A stretch of 64,000 bases of DNA from assembly GCF_935825525.1 (NCBI RefSeq), contig NZ_CAKXZT010000135.1, forward strand, positions 52,585 through 116,584, read 5' to 3'. A model generated the notes under the pieces. That model worked only from the letters and a program-made list of their open reading frames with translations. It was not told where the DNA came from and did not search any database. How positions within the stretch are numbered: position 1 is the stretch's first letter; the number at the start of each line of letters is the position of its first letter. A program made the translations under genes and the position numbers. This document shows positions 1 through 7,716 of this stretch, one piece after another. Source of the DNA: Mesorhizobium escarrei. Its GTDB lineage: Bacteria > Pseudomonadota > Alphaproteobacteria > Rhizobiales > Rhizobiaceae.

Positions 1-390
1 TCGCCGACGCCGTGCTGGATGCGGTTGCGCAAGCTGGAAAAGGCCGGCATCGTCTCCGGCTATCACGCCAGGGTTGCAATGCGCGCCGTTGCGCCGGTCG
101 CCACCGTACTGATGGAGGTGACGCTGGCCAGCCACCGCCAGGCCGATTTCGACCGTTTCGAGCGCGTCATCCGCGACGTCCCTGAAATCGTCGCCTGCTG
201 GTCGGTGGGCGGCGGCGTCGACTATTTGCTGAAAGTGATGGCACGCGACATCGACGCCTACCAGCGGTTGGTCGACGCCCTGCTCGAACGCGAGATCGGC
301 ATCGACCGCTATTTCACCTACATCGTCACCAAGACGGTGAAGGAGGAGGTCGCCTTGCCGGTGGCGGATCTGTTGCCGGTGTCAACGTGA
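1..390 (+). CDS. Lrp/AsnC family transcriptional regulator (5' truncated)
   Basis: The reading frame is open from the first base, so the gene starts upstream of the window. The visible N-terminus (SPTPCW followed by RLRKLEKAGIV) is the recognition-helix end of the AsnC helix-turn-helix, where the usual pattern is TPCW-x-R-x-RLE-x-G. The rest (about 105 residues, with GGGVDYLLKV) is the RAM ligand-binding domain. Such proteins sense amino acids and often control the adjacent catabolic gene, here a semialdehyde dehydrogenase on the same strand after a 331-base gap. That the regulator controls this block is inference. Family assignment is firm; the ligand is unknown. Confidence 0.9.
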   Translation, partial: SPTPCWMRLRKLEKAGIVSGYHARVAMRAVAPVATVLMEVTLASHRQADFDRFERVIRDVPEIVACWSVGGGVDYLLKVMARDIDAYQRLVDALLEREIGIDRYFTYIVTKTVKEEVALPVADLLPVST

Positions 391-413
391 GGCCTGAGCA
401 AATCGCAAAGAGC

Positions 414-562
414 CCCCTCATCCGGCCGCTTCGCGGCCACCTTCTCCCCGGCGGGGAGAAGAGACTGGCGCCGGCGCTGGCAATCTCCTCTCCCCTCGGG
501 GAGAGGTCGGATTGCCCCGAATTGCCCTTTGCAATTCTGTTGGCAATCCGGGTGAGGGGGGG
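414..562. repeat. Rhizobial-type palindromic intergenic repeat
   Basis: This noncoding stretch contains nested hairpins: CGGCCGCTTCGCGGCC, then TTCTCCCCG facing CGGGGAGAA, then CTCTCCCCTCGGGGAGAG. It fills the first half of the 331-base gap after the Lrp gene. Related GC-rich hairpin blocks occur at 5722-6003 and at the window end, which suggests a dispersed family. Weak open frames across it are read as noise. Confidence 0.7.
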
Positions 563-599
563 CACTTCCTCGATGCGATAGCCTAGCTTAAAGCTGGAC

Positions 600-635
600 A
601 GATTGTCTGCCCGAGCAGCCCAATAGAGACAATCT
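600..635. promoter_or_regulatory. Candidate operator upstream of the dehydrogenase gene
   Basis: AGATTGTC (600-607) and GACAATCT (628-635) form a perfect 8-bp inverted repeat with a 20-base spacer. The right half sits inside a smaller palindrome, AGAGACAATCTCT. The site lies about 90 bases before the dehydrogenase start and directly downstream of an Lrp/AsnC gene, so it is a plausible binding site for that regulator. This is inferred from symmetry and position only. Confidence 0.35.
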
Positions 636-721
636 CTCTACGCGTGGGCGCCGAAACAGCCTCTCTGTCCAGGCCGCGCGCATAGTCTCTCCGTATCACT
701 GCGAACCGGGAGACCTCAAAA

Positions 722-2215
722 ATGTCCGCGCATTTTGCCCGCCCACACCGCCACGAAGCGCTTGACCGGCTCGCCGACCGCCGGCTGCTGCGCGAACTCG
801 CCTATGTCGACGGCCACTGGACGGCGAGTGAGGCGGCCGAGAGTTTTGAAGTGACCGACCCTGGCACGGGCGCCACTGTTGCCTGGGTTGCCGGGCTCGA
901 CAGCAGGCAGACCAGCAAGGCGATCGACGCTGCGTCGCGTGCCTTTCCCGCCTGGCGCGCGGCTCTCCCACAAGAACGCGCAAGAATCCTGCGAAAATGG
1001 TTCGATCTGATCATCGCCGCCAAAGATGATCTGGCGCTGCTGATGACGCTCGAACAGGGCAAGCCCCTTAGGGAAGCGCTTGGCGAGATCGACTACGCCG
1101 CCTCCTTCGTCGAGTGGTATGCCGAGGAGGCAAAACGCCTCAACGCCGAAAGCGTCACCAGCCACTTGCCAAACGCCGAGATGATGGTGCGGCGCGAACC
1201 GCTCGGCGTCGTCGGCGTTGTCACCCCGTGGAATTTTCCCGCGGCCATGCTGACCCGCAAGGCGGCGGCCGCCCTTGCCGCCGGCTGCACGATCGTGGCG
1301 CACCCTTCGTCGGAAACGCCGCTGTCGGCACTGGCGCTGGCCGAGCTTGGCGAACGCGCCGGCCTGCCGGCAGGCGTCTTCAACGTTCTCACCGGCAAGG
1401 CTTCGACCATCGTTGGGCGAATGTGCGAAGACGCTCGCGTCCGGGCCATGAGCTTCACCGGCTCGACCGAGATCGGCAGGCTGATCGCTGCGCAAAGTGC
1501 GCCGACGATGAAGTGGCTGGTCATGGAGCTTGGCGGTCATGCGCCGCTGATCGTCTTTGCCGACGCCGATCTCGACAAGGCTGTGACCATCGCCATCGAT
1601 GCCAAATTCGCCACGTCCGGCCAGGATTGCCTTGCCGCCAACCGCATCTATGTCCAGCGTCCGATCTACGATCGTTTCTGCGCCGCCTTCGCCAGGCGAA
1701 TCGAGGGGTTGCGGACAGGCAATGGCCTGGCCGATGACACCGACATCGGGCCGTTGATGCACGAGCGCGGCGTCAAGAAGGTCGAGGAGCAGGTTGCCGA
1801 TGCGCTAGCCCGTGGCGCGCGCTGCCTAACCGGCGGCGGCAGACATCCGGCCGGGCCGCTGTTCTACCGGCCGACCCTGCTGGCCGATGTCACCGACGAC
1901 GCGCTGATCATGCGCGAGGAAACTTTTGGTCCGGTCGCCGCGGTGACGCCCTTCGACAGCGAAGACGAGGTCATCGCCCGCGCCAACGCCACCGAATACG
2001 GCCTCGTCGCCTATGTCGTCACCGAGAACGGCGGCCGCCAATTGCGCATGGGCCGTACGCTCGATTACGGTATGGTCGCCATCAACCGCGTCAAGATCAC
2101 CGGCGCGCCGATCCCGTTCGGCGGCGTCAAACAGTCCGGCATCGGCCGCGAGGGCTCGCGCCACGGGCTCGAAGCCTTTACCGATCTTAGATATCTCTGC
2201 CTGGATGTGGCCTAG
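722..2215 (+). CDS. NAD(P)-dependent aldehyde dehydrogenase, succinate-semialdehyde dehydrogenase type
   Basis: This 497-residue protein is a full-length aldehyde dehydrogenase. It carries the cofactor motif TPWNFP, the general base E269 in MELGGHAP and the catalytic C303 in SGQDCLAANR. The C303 context (GQ-x-C) and overall pattern match the GabD/succinate-semialdehyde group, which oxidises succinic or glutaric semialdehyde to the acid. A GGGAGA ribosome site precedes the ATG. It is followed after 53 bases by a class III aminotransferase on the same strand, which fits an omega-amino-acid pathway in which the aminotransferase makes the semialdehyde. Exact substrate (GABA, 5-aminovalerate or similar) cannot be read from the sequence. 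Confidence 0.9.
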   Translation: MSAHFARPHRHEALDRLADRRLLRELAYVDGHWTASEAAESFEVTDPGTGATVAWVAGLDSRQTSKAIDAASRAFPAWRAALPQERARILRKWFDLIIAAKDDLALLMTLEQGKPLREALGEIDYAASFVEWYAEEAKRLNAESVTSHLPNAEMMVRREPLGVVGVVTPWNFPAAMLTRKAAAALAAGCTIVAHPSSETPLSALALAELGERAGLPAGVFNVLTGKASTIVGRMCEDARVRAMSFTGSTEIGRLIAAQSAPTMKWLVMELGGHAPLIVFADADLDKAVTIAIDAKFATSGQDCLAANRIYVQRPIYDRFCAAFARRIEGLRTGNGLADDTDIGPLMHERGVKKVEEQVADALARGARCLTGGGRHPAGPLFYRPTLLADVTDDALIMREETFGPVAAVTPFDSEDEVIARANATEYGLVAYVVTENGGRQLRMGRTLDYGMVAINRVKITGAPIPFGGVKQSGIGREGSRHGLEAFTDLRYLCLDVA

Positions 2216-2268
2216 GTAGTAGTGACGCCCGAGAACCGCGCCCGATACTTTTCCTCAGGAGTAAAAAA

Positions 2269-3648
2269 ATGCTCGACCAGTCCAACGAACTCGCCGCCTG
2301 GGACCGCGACCACTTCTTCCATCCCTCGACCCATATGGGCACGCATGCACGGGGTGAATCGCCAACCCGCATCATCGCCGGCGGCGAAGGCGTCACCATC
2401 TGGGACAATAGCGGCCGCAAGAGCATCGATGCCTTTGCCGGCCTTTATTGCGTCAATGTCGGCTATGGCCGCCAGAAGATATCAGACGCCATCGCCGCCC
2501 AGGCCAGGAACCTCGCCTATTATCATGCCTATGTCGGCCACGGCACCGAGGCGTCGATCACGCTTTCCAAGATGATCATCGATCGCGCCCCGCAAGGCAT
2601 GTCGAGGGTCTATTTCGGCCTCTCTGGTTCCGACGCCAACGAAACCAACATCAAGCTGATCTGGTACTACAACAACGTGCTCGGCCGTCCCGAGAAGAAG
2701 AAGATCATCTCGCGCTGGCGCGGCTATCACGGCTCCGGCGTCATGACCGGCTCGTTGACCGGGCTCGACCTGTTCCACAACGCCTTCGACCTGCCGCGTG
2801 CGCCGATCCTGCACACCGAGGCGCCCTACTATTTCCGCCGCGCCGACCGCTCGATGAGCGAGGAACAGTTTTCCCAACACTGCGCCGATAAGCTCGAAGA
2901 AATGATCCTGGCTGAGGGCCCGGACACGGTCGCCGCCTTCATCGGCGAGCCGATCCTCGGCACCGGCGGCATCGTGCCGCCGCCCGCTCTCTACTGGGAA
3001 AAGATCCAGACGGTTCTGAAGAAATACGATGTGCTGCTGGTCGCCGACGAAGTGGTCACCGGCTTCGGCCGGCTGGGCACCATGTTCGGCTCCGACCATT
3101 ACGGCATCAAGCCCGACCTGATCACCATCGCCAAGGGCCTGACCTCGGCCTATGCGCCGCTGTCGGGTGTCATCGTCTCGGACAAGGTCTGGCAGGTGCT
3201 GGTCCAGGGTTCCGACAAACTCGGCAGCATAGGCCATGGCTGGACCTATTCGGCGCATCCGATCTGCGTCGCCGCCGGTGTCGCCAACCTGGAACTGATC
3301 GACGAGATGGACCTGGTGACCAACGCCGGCGAGACCGGCGCCTATTTCCGCGCCGAACTGGCGAAAGCCGTCGGCGGCCACAAAAATGTCGGCGAGGTGC
3401 GCGGCGACGGCATGCTGGCCGCAATCGAGTTCGTCGCCGACCGGAACGACCGCGTGTTCTTCGATGCCTCGCAAAAAATCGGGCCGCAGGTCGCGACCGC
3501 CCTTGCCGAGTGCGGCGTCATCGGCCGCGCCATGCCGCAGGGCGACATCCTAGGCTTCGCGCCACCGCTCTGCCTGACGCGCGAAGAGGCTGATATCGTC
3601 GTGTCGAAGACGGCCGATGCGGTGAACAGCGTGTTTGCCAATCTCTGA
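2269..3648 (+). CDS. Class III (omega-amino acid) aminotransferase
   Basis: This 459-residue PLP-dependent aminotransferase has the class III hallmarks: SGSDANE near residue 124, the cofactor aspartate in LLVADEVVTGFGR, and the Schiff-base lysine K289 in TIAKGLTSAY. Family members move an amino group from GABA, beta-alanine, putrescine or similar omega-amines to pyruvate or 2-oxoglutarate. An AGGAG site lies seven bases before the ATG. It sits between the semialdehyde dehydrogenase and an oxidoreductase with only 9 bases to the latter, so the three genes are probably one transcript. It resembles the minus-strand paralogue at 6068-7444, and both contain the IISR-x-RGYHG segment. Confidence 0.92.
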   Translation: MLDQSNELAAWDRDHFFHPSTHMGTHARGESPTRIIAGGEGVTIWDNSGRKSIDAFAGLYCVNVGYGRQKISDAIAAQARNLAYYHAYVGHGTEASITLSKMIIDRAPQGMSRVYFGLSGSDANETNIKLIWYYNNVLGRPEKKKIISRWRGYHGSGVMTGSLTGLDLFHNAFDLPRAPILHTEAPYYFRRADRSMSEEQFSQHCADKLEEMILAEGPDTVAAFIGEPILGTGGIVPPPALYWEKIQTVLKKYDVLLVADEVVTGFGRLGTMFGSDHYGIKPDLITIAKGLTSAYAPLSGVIVSDKVWQVLVQGSDKLGSIGHGWTYSAHPICVAAGVANLELIDEMDLVTNAGETGAYFRAELAKAVGGHKNVGEVRGDGMLAAIEFVADRNDRVFFDASQKIGPQVATALAECGVIGRAMPQGDILGFAPPLCLTREEADIVVSKTADAVNSVFANL

Positions 3649-3657
3649 AGAACCGAA

Positions 3658-4758
3658 ATGAAAGCCATAACCAAACCCCTCCCCGCCACCATGGCCGCCG
3701 TGCAGCTGATCGGCCACGGCGGACCAGAAAAACTTGTCTATCGCACCGATGCGAAAGTGCCCTCGCCCGCCACGGGCGAGGTTCTGGTGAAGGTCACGGC
3801 GTGCGGCATGAACAACACCGATGTCTGGGTGCGCCAGGGCGCCTATGGCACCGAAGAAGATGCTGCCGCGGTATCGACCTGGCGGCGTCAGGGCAATACG
3901 CTGACCTTCCCGCGTATCCAAGGCACCGACACGGTCGGCAACATCGTTGCCGTCGGCGAGGGTGTTTCTTCGGCCCGCATCGGCGAGCGGGTGATGGTCG
4001 ACTTCTCCATCTACAACCGCGACGATGATTCACTCGCAGACATCGACTATATGGGCCACGGCCGCGACGGCGGCTATGCCGAGTACCAGGCCGTCCCGGC
4101 CGAGAATGCCCATGTCGTCGCCACCGACCTGACCGACGTCGAACTCGCCACGTTTTGCTGCGCCTATCTCACCGGCGAACAGATGCTGGAACGTGCTGGC
4201 CTGAAGGCCGGCGAGCGCGTGCTGGTCACCGGCGCCTCGGGCGGCGTCGGCTCCGGCATCGTGCAGTTGGCGCGGGCGCGCGGCGCCATTCCCTATGCCG
4301 TCGTTGGCAAGGGCAAGGAACAGGCGGTGCTCGACGTCGGCGCCGAGGCGGTGATCACCCGTGGCGTCGCCGATCTGCCCGCCGCCGTCAACGACGCGAC
4401 CGGCGGCCAGCCGATCGACGTGGTTGCCGACCTCGTCGGCGGTGCGATCTTCAACGACCTGTTGCGCATCCTTCGGCCCGAAGGCCGCTACACCACCGCC
4501 GGCGCGATTGCCGGTCCGGTCGTGCAGCTCGATCTGCGCACCATGTACCTCAAGCAATTGCAGTTGCACGGCTCCAGCCAGGGCACGCGACACGATTTCC
4601 GCCGTATCGTCCGCTACATCGAGGACAAGAAGATCCGGCCGCTGGTCGGCGGGGTCTACAAGCTGTCCGATTTCCATCGCGCCCAGGCGGATTTCATCGC
4701 CAAGGACTTTGTCGGCAAGCTGGTGGTCGTTCCGGACGCCGTTTCGGATTTCCAATAA
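3658..4758 (+). CDS. Zinc-type alcohol dehydrogenase / quinone oxidoreductase family protein
   Basis: This 366-residue protein belongs to the medium-chain dehydrogenase/reductase superfamily. It has an N-terminal GroES-like domain (PATGEVLVKVTACGMNNTD) and a nucleotide-binding fold with VTGASGGVGSGIVQLA near residues 190-205. The structural zinc cysteine cluster is not evident, so it is more like the zinc-independent quinone oxidoreductases. It lies 9 bases after the aminotransferase gene and likely belongs to the same operon. It could reduce an aldehyde or enone generated in the pathway; substrate unknown. Confidence 0.88.
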   Translation: MKAITKPLPATMAAVQLIGHGGPEKLVYRTDAKVPSPATGEVLVKVTACGMNNTDVWVRQGAYGTEEDAAAVSTWRRQGNTLTFPRIQGTDTVGNIVAVGEGVSSARIGERVMVDFSIYNRDDDSLADIDYMGHGRDGGYAEYQAVPAENAHVVATDLTDVELATFCCAYLTGEQMLERAGLKAGERVLVTGASGGVGSGIVQLARARGAIPYAVVGKGKEQAVLDVGAEAVITRGVADLPAAVNDATGGQPIDVVADLVGGAIFNDLLRILRPEGRYTTAGAIAGPVVQLDLRTMYLKQLQLHGSSQGTRHDFRRIVRYIEDKKIRPLVGGVYKLSDFHRAQADFIAKDFVGKLVVVPDAVSDFQ

Positions 4759-4770
4759 GATGAAGGAACC

Positions 4771-4914
4771 TAGGCGTGTTGAGATTCAGGTCAGGCCGAG
4801 CCGAGAATGGCGGGCTCCGAGAACCGGAACGGAGCGTACTTTTGGTACGTGAGTACCGGAAGCGCAGGAGACCGCGGTTCGCAGGCCGGCATCACCTGAA
4901 TATCGACATGCCTA
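4771..4914. repeat. Inverted-repeat-bounded intergenic element (MITE-like or bidirectional terminator)
   Basis: The 21-base ends (4771-4791 and 4894-4914) are inverted copies that differ at about three positions; each ends inward with ATTCAGGT/ACCTGAAT. The centre carries further symmetry around GTAC-TTTT-GGTAC. The element sits between two convergent genes, and its right end contains the stop codon of the YkoF-like gene (4912-4914). It may be a small non-autonomous mobile element or a shared terminator. Confidence 0.55.
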
Positions 4915-5520
4915 ACAAGGGCTCGGGCTGTTTGCGGACACGGTAAAATCGAGCGCGACATGGCCTTGCGGCGCGCCGAAGCGAAGGAAGGCTTCAGACA
5001 GCGTCGCAAACACCGGTCCGCTGTCGCCTCTCAGCTTGGTGCAGAAATTCTTCGACCTGTCGAAGACGCCGGAAGTCTTGAGAAAGTCGATGCAGCCGTA
5101 GATCTCGTCCATGTGATGGCCCTCGCCGAGCGGATAGAGCGAGAACTGCGCGGCGACCTCTTGTCCGAGCTTTTTCGCACTGTCGACATGCGCCCGCGCC
5201 ACGCCGATGCGCTGGGCAAGGGACAGGTCGTGGCTGCTGCCGGAAATCGGTGTGCAGATCGGATCGTCGGGCTCGCCGGGGCAGCCGCGCGACACCGTCG
5301 CCGACAGAACGCAATGCACGCCACTTGCCGCCGCAGAGGCGAACAGATCGCGCATCGCCGGGAAAAGCTGTTCCGGCGGGCCGACGATCAGCGTCGAAAT
5401 GTCGTCGGTTTCGATGCGGAAATTGGGACGATAGGGGTCAATCGCCGAAAGCGCCCTAAGGATGACGCCGACGAAATCGTCGCACATCGCATACAGGGAA
5501 ATCTGTGCACCTGAAAACAT
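4912..5520 (-). CDS. YkoF-like thiamine/hydroxymethylpyrimidine-binding protein
   Basis: The 202-residue protein contains two related halves, each opening with the same motif: AQISLYAM near residue 5 and AQFSLYPLGEG near residue 122. This duplicated ferredoxin-like layout is that of Bacillus YkoF, which binds thiamine and its HMP precursor. It has no signal peptide or membrane segment. A TPP riboswitch ends 8 bases before the ATG, so expression should fall when thiamine pyrophosphate is plentiful. The start is fixed by the riboswitch and by the motif at the N-terminus. Unlike in ykoFEDC operons, no transporter genes adjoin it; both neighbours point away or converge. A role in thiamine salvage is inference. 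Confidence 0.85.
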   Translation of the reverse strand: MFSGAQISLYAMCDDFVGVILRALSAIDPYRPNFRIETDDISTLIVGPPEQLFPAMRDLFASAAASGVHCVLSATVSRGCPGEPDDPICTPISGSSHDLSLAQRIGVARAHVDSAKKLGQEVAAQFSLYPLGEGHHMDEIYGCIDFLKTSGVFDRSKNFCTKLRGDSGPVFATLSEAFLRFGAPQGHVALDFTVSANSPSPC

Positions 5521-5528
5521 ACTCGCCT

Positions 5529-5609
5529 CGCTCCGCTGGCATTACCCAGATCAGCTTGAGGGACCGAAGGCTTGGCACCTTCCATCTCAGCCCCGGCAAT
5601 TACGGAGCG
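5529..5609 (-). promoter_or_regulatory. TPP (THI-box) riboswitch
   Basis: Read on the minus strand, the segment has the conserved CTGAGA (5590-5585) and the core CTGATCTGG followed by TAATGCCAGCG. The closing stem P1 is exact: CGCTCCG (5609-5603) pairs with CGGAGCG (5535-5529). The order and content match the thiamine pyrophosphate aptamer. The only purine-rich ribosome site before the gene, GAGG, directly abuts the 3' strand of P1, so ligand binding could block translation without a separate expression platform. Confidence 0.93.
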
Positions 5610-5721
5610 CCCCTGTCGATTTGGCTGGAAGTAGCACCGGCGCGGTGGATGTTCAAGTACGGTCCAAGGGCAATCGTTCCAAACCAATTGCCGAGCTGGC
5701 GCCGTCAGCGAAGCTGCCGAT

Positions 5722-6003
5722 CTCCCCCCTTGCGGGGGAGATGCCGGCAGGCAGAGGGGGGTGCTGTCCCTCGAGCCTCTCAAGACTTGGGTTCCTCGCT
5801 CCCGCGAAGCGGGGGAGAGGTGGCCGCGAAGCGGCCGGAGAGGGGGCTTTCGTAGGGCGCGGTTCCCCCTCTCCGTCTCGGCTTCGCCGAGCCACCTCTC
5901 CCCCACTCTGGTGGGGGCGAGGAACCCAAGCTGGAATGAAGCCGCTATCCCCCTCTGTCCTGCCGGAGATCTCCCCCGCAAGGTCCCCGCAAGGGGGGAG
6001 ATT
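5722..6003. repeat. Long imperfect palindrome built of GC-rich hairpins
   Basis: About 280 noncoding bases form a large imperfect inverted repeat. GGGGGAGAT with CCGGCAG on the left is mirrored by CTGCCGG and ATCTCCCCC on the right, and CTTGGGTTCCTCGC (5786-5799) pairs exactly with 5917-5930. Internal hairpins include GGCCGCGAAGCGGCC and CGGCTTCGCCG. The same words (CCCCCTCTGTCCTGCCGG) reappear at the window end. This is a dispersed extragenic repeat rather than coding sequence. Confidence 0.75.
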
Positions 6004-6067
6004 GGATGTCGCCTTGGCTTTCGCCAATCACCAGCGCCCATTCAGCCTCTTTGTTTCGCTGCCCTGT

Positions 6068-7444
6068 TCAACTCGGTGATCCGACCTGCCCGGCGGCGGC
6101 TTCGAGCGATCTTTCGAACGCCTCGATCACCTGATCGACCTGAGGCTCGGTGATGATGAGCGGCGGGCAGAAGGCCAGCGCGTCGCCCATGTTGCGGGAG
6201 ATGACGCCGTTCTGCTGCATAAAACCGTTGACGAGCCCGCCCAGCGCGCCGGCCGTCTCCCACGGCGTCTTGTTCGCCTTGTCGCCGACCAGTTCGACCG
6301 CCGCGATCAGGCCGACGCCGCGCACCTCGCCGACAAGCGGGTGCGAAGCGAACTTGCGCAGCCGCTCCTGCATATGCGCGCCGACCCTGCGCGCATTGCC
6401 GACGAGATCGCGCTCCTCGATCAGCTTCAGGTTCTCCAGCGCGACCGCGGCCGCAACGGGATGGCCGCCGCCGGTGAAGCCGTGGCCGAAGGTGCCGATG
6501 CGATTGCTTTCGTCGGCAATCGGCCCGAAAACCTTCTCGTTGATCAGCAGCGCCGAGATCGGCAGGTAGGACGAAGAGATCTGCTTCGACAGCACCATGA
6601 TGTCCGGCCTGATCCCGAAGGTCTGCGAGCCGAACATTTCGCCGGTTCGGCCAAAGCCGCAGATCACCTCGTCGGCAACGAGCAGAATGTCGTATTTCGA
6701 CAGCACCGCCTGGATCTTCTCCCAATAGCCGGCCGGCGGAACGATGACGCCGCCGGCGCCCATGATCGGCTCGCCGAAGAAGGCAGCGATGGTTTCCGGT
6801 CCTTCTGCCAGGATCAGCTTTTCCAGATCGTCGGCAAGCCGGCTCGAAAACTCTCCTTCGCTCTCATTTGGCAGCGCCTCGCGCCAGTGGTGCGGCGTCG
6901 AGGTGTGCAGCACGTTGCCGATCGGCAGGTCGAAGGAATTGTGGTTGTTGGGCAGCCCGGTCAGGCTTGCCGAGGCAATGGTGACGCCGTGATAGCCGCG
7001 GATGCGGCTGATGATCTTCTTGCGCGCCGGCTGGCCGAGCGCGTTCGACCGGTACCAGATCATCTTCATGGCCGTATCGTTGGCCTCGGAGCCGGAATTG
7101 GTGAAATACGCCTTGCTCATCGGCACCGGCGCCATCTGCACCAGCTTCTCGGCGAGATCGATCAGCGGCGAATGCGATTTGGAACCGAAGTCGTGATAGT
7201 AAGGCAACTTGGACATCTGGCGCACCGCAGCGTCGACCAGCCGCTTCTCGGAGAAACCGACGGCGACGCTCCAAAGCCCGGCCATCGCCTCGATATAGCG
7301 GTTGCCGGCGAGATCCTCGACATAGATGCCGTCGCCTTTCTCGATGACGAGCGGCCCTGCCTCTTCATGCTTGCGGGCATTGGTGTAGCCGTGCATGTGG
7401 TAGCTGATGTCGCGGGCTTCGGGAGAATTCGGTCGAGCGTCCAT
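6068..7444 (-). CDS. Class III (omega-amino acid:pyruvate type) aminotransferase
   Basis: This 458-residue PLP enzyme has TNSGSEANDTAMK, the cofactor aspartate in LLVADEVICGFGR and the Schiff-base lysine K287 in VLSKQISSSY. The ATG at 7444 is chosen over an upstream one because AGGAG lies seven bases before it and the N-terminus MDARPNSPEARDISYHMHG is typical of the family. It is a paralogue of the plus-strand aminotransferase at 2269-3648. Together with the semialdehyde dehydrogenase and the FAD oxidase nearby it points to catabolism of GABA, beta-alanine, putrescine or aminovalerate. The amino donor is not determined. Confidence 0.91.
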   Translation of the reverse strand: MDARPNSPEARDISYHMHGYTNARKHEEAGPLVIEKGDGIYVEDLAGNRYIEAMAGLWSVAVGFSEKRLVDAAVRQMSKLPYYHDFGSKSHSPLIDLAEKLVQMAPVPMSKAYFTNSGSEANDTAMKMIWYRSNALGQPARKKIISRIRGYHGVTIASASLTGLPNNHNSFDLPIGNVLHTSTPHHWREALPNESEGEFSSRLADDLEKLILAEGPETIAAFFGEPIMGAGGVIVPPAGYWEKIQAVLSKYDILLVADEVICGFGRTGEMFGSQTFGIRPDIMVLSKQISSSYLPISALLINEKVFGPIADESNRIGTFGHGFTGGGHPVAAAVALENLKLIEERDLVGNARRVGAHMQERLRKFASHPLVGEVRGVGLIAAVELVGDKANKTPWETAGALGGLVNGFMQQNGVISRNMGDALAFCPPLIITEPQVDQVIEAFERSLEAAAGQVGSPS

Positions 7445-7588
7445 GATGGCTCCTGTCCTGCATGCCGGGACGTGCGTCCTGCCGCCGTTCGGCGCGCGCA
7501 TCGGCCTCTGGATTAATGCTGTTTGGTGCATCCGTTTCTTGTAAGGGTGTCAAGCCCTTTTGGAAGGGCCGGCGGATGGACGGAAGAC

Positions 7589-7714
7589 ATGCAGAATTTC
7601 AGCTTCGAGGCTGCGGAACGCGAGAACCTGCGCCAAGCCGACGTTGCGCGTGGCCAAGACTTGATCCCCGAACGGGTCACCAGCAGGCACAACAACAAGG
7701 CTGAGGTGGCCTGA
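7589..7714 (+). CDS. Possible 41-residue leader or small protein
   Basis: A short frame begins with ATG after a GGAAG site and ends two bases before the GTG of the FAD oxidase gene. It encodes a charged, helix-favouring peptide (SFEAAERENLRQADVARG) with no membrane segment or known family. The close spacing suggests translational coupling to the oxidase gene, but there is no homology evidence and it could be chance. Confidence 0.25.
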   Translation: MQNFSFEAAERENLRQADVARGQDLIPERVTSRHNNKAEVA

Positions 7715-7716
7715 TC

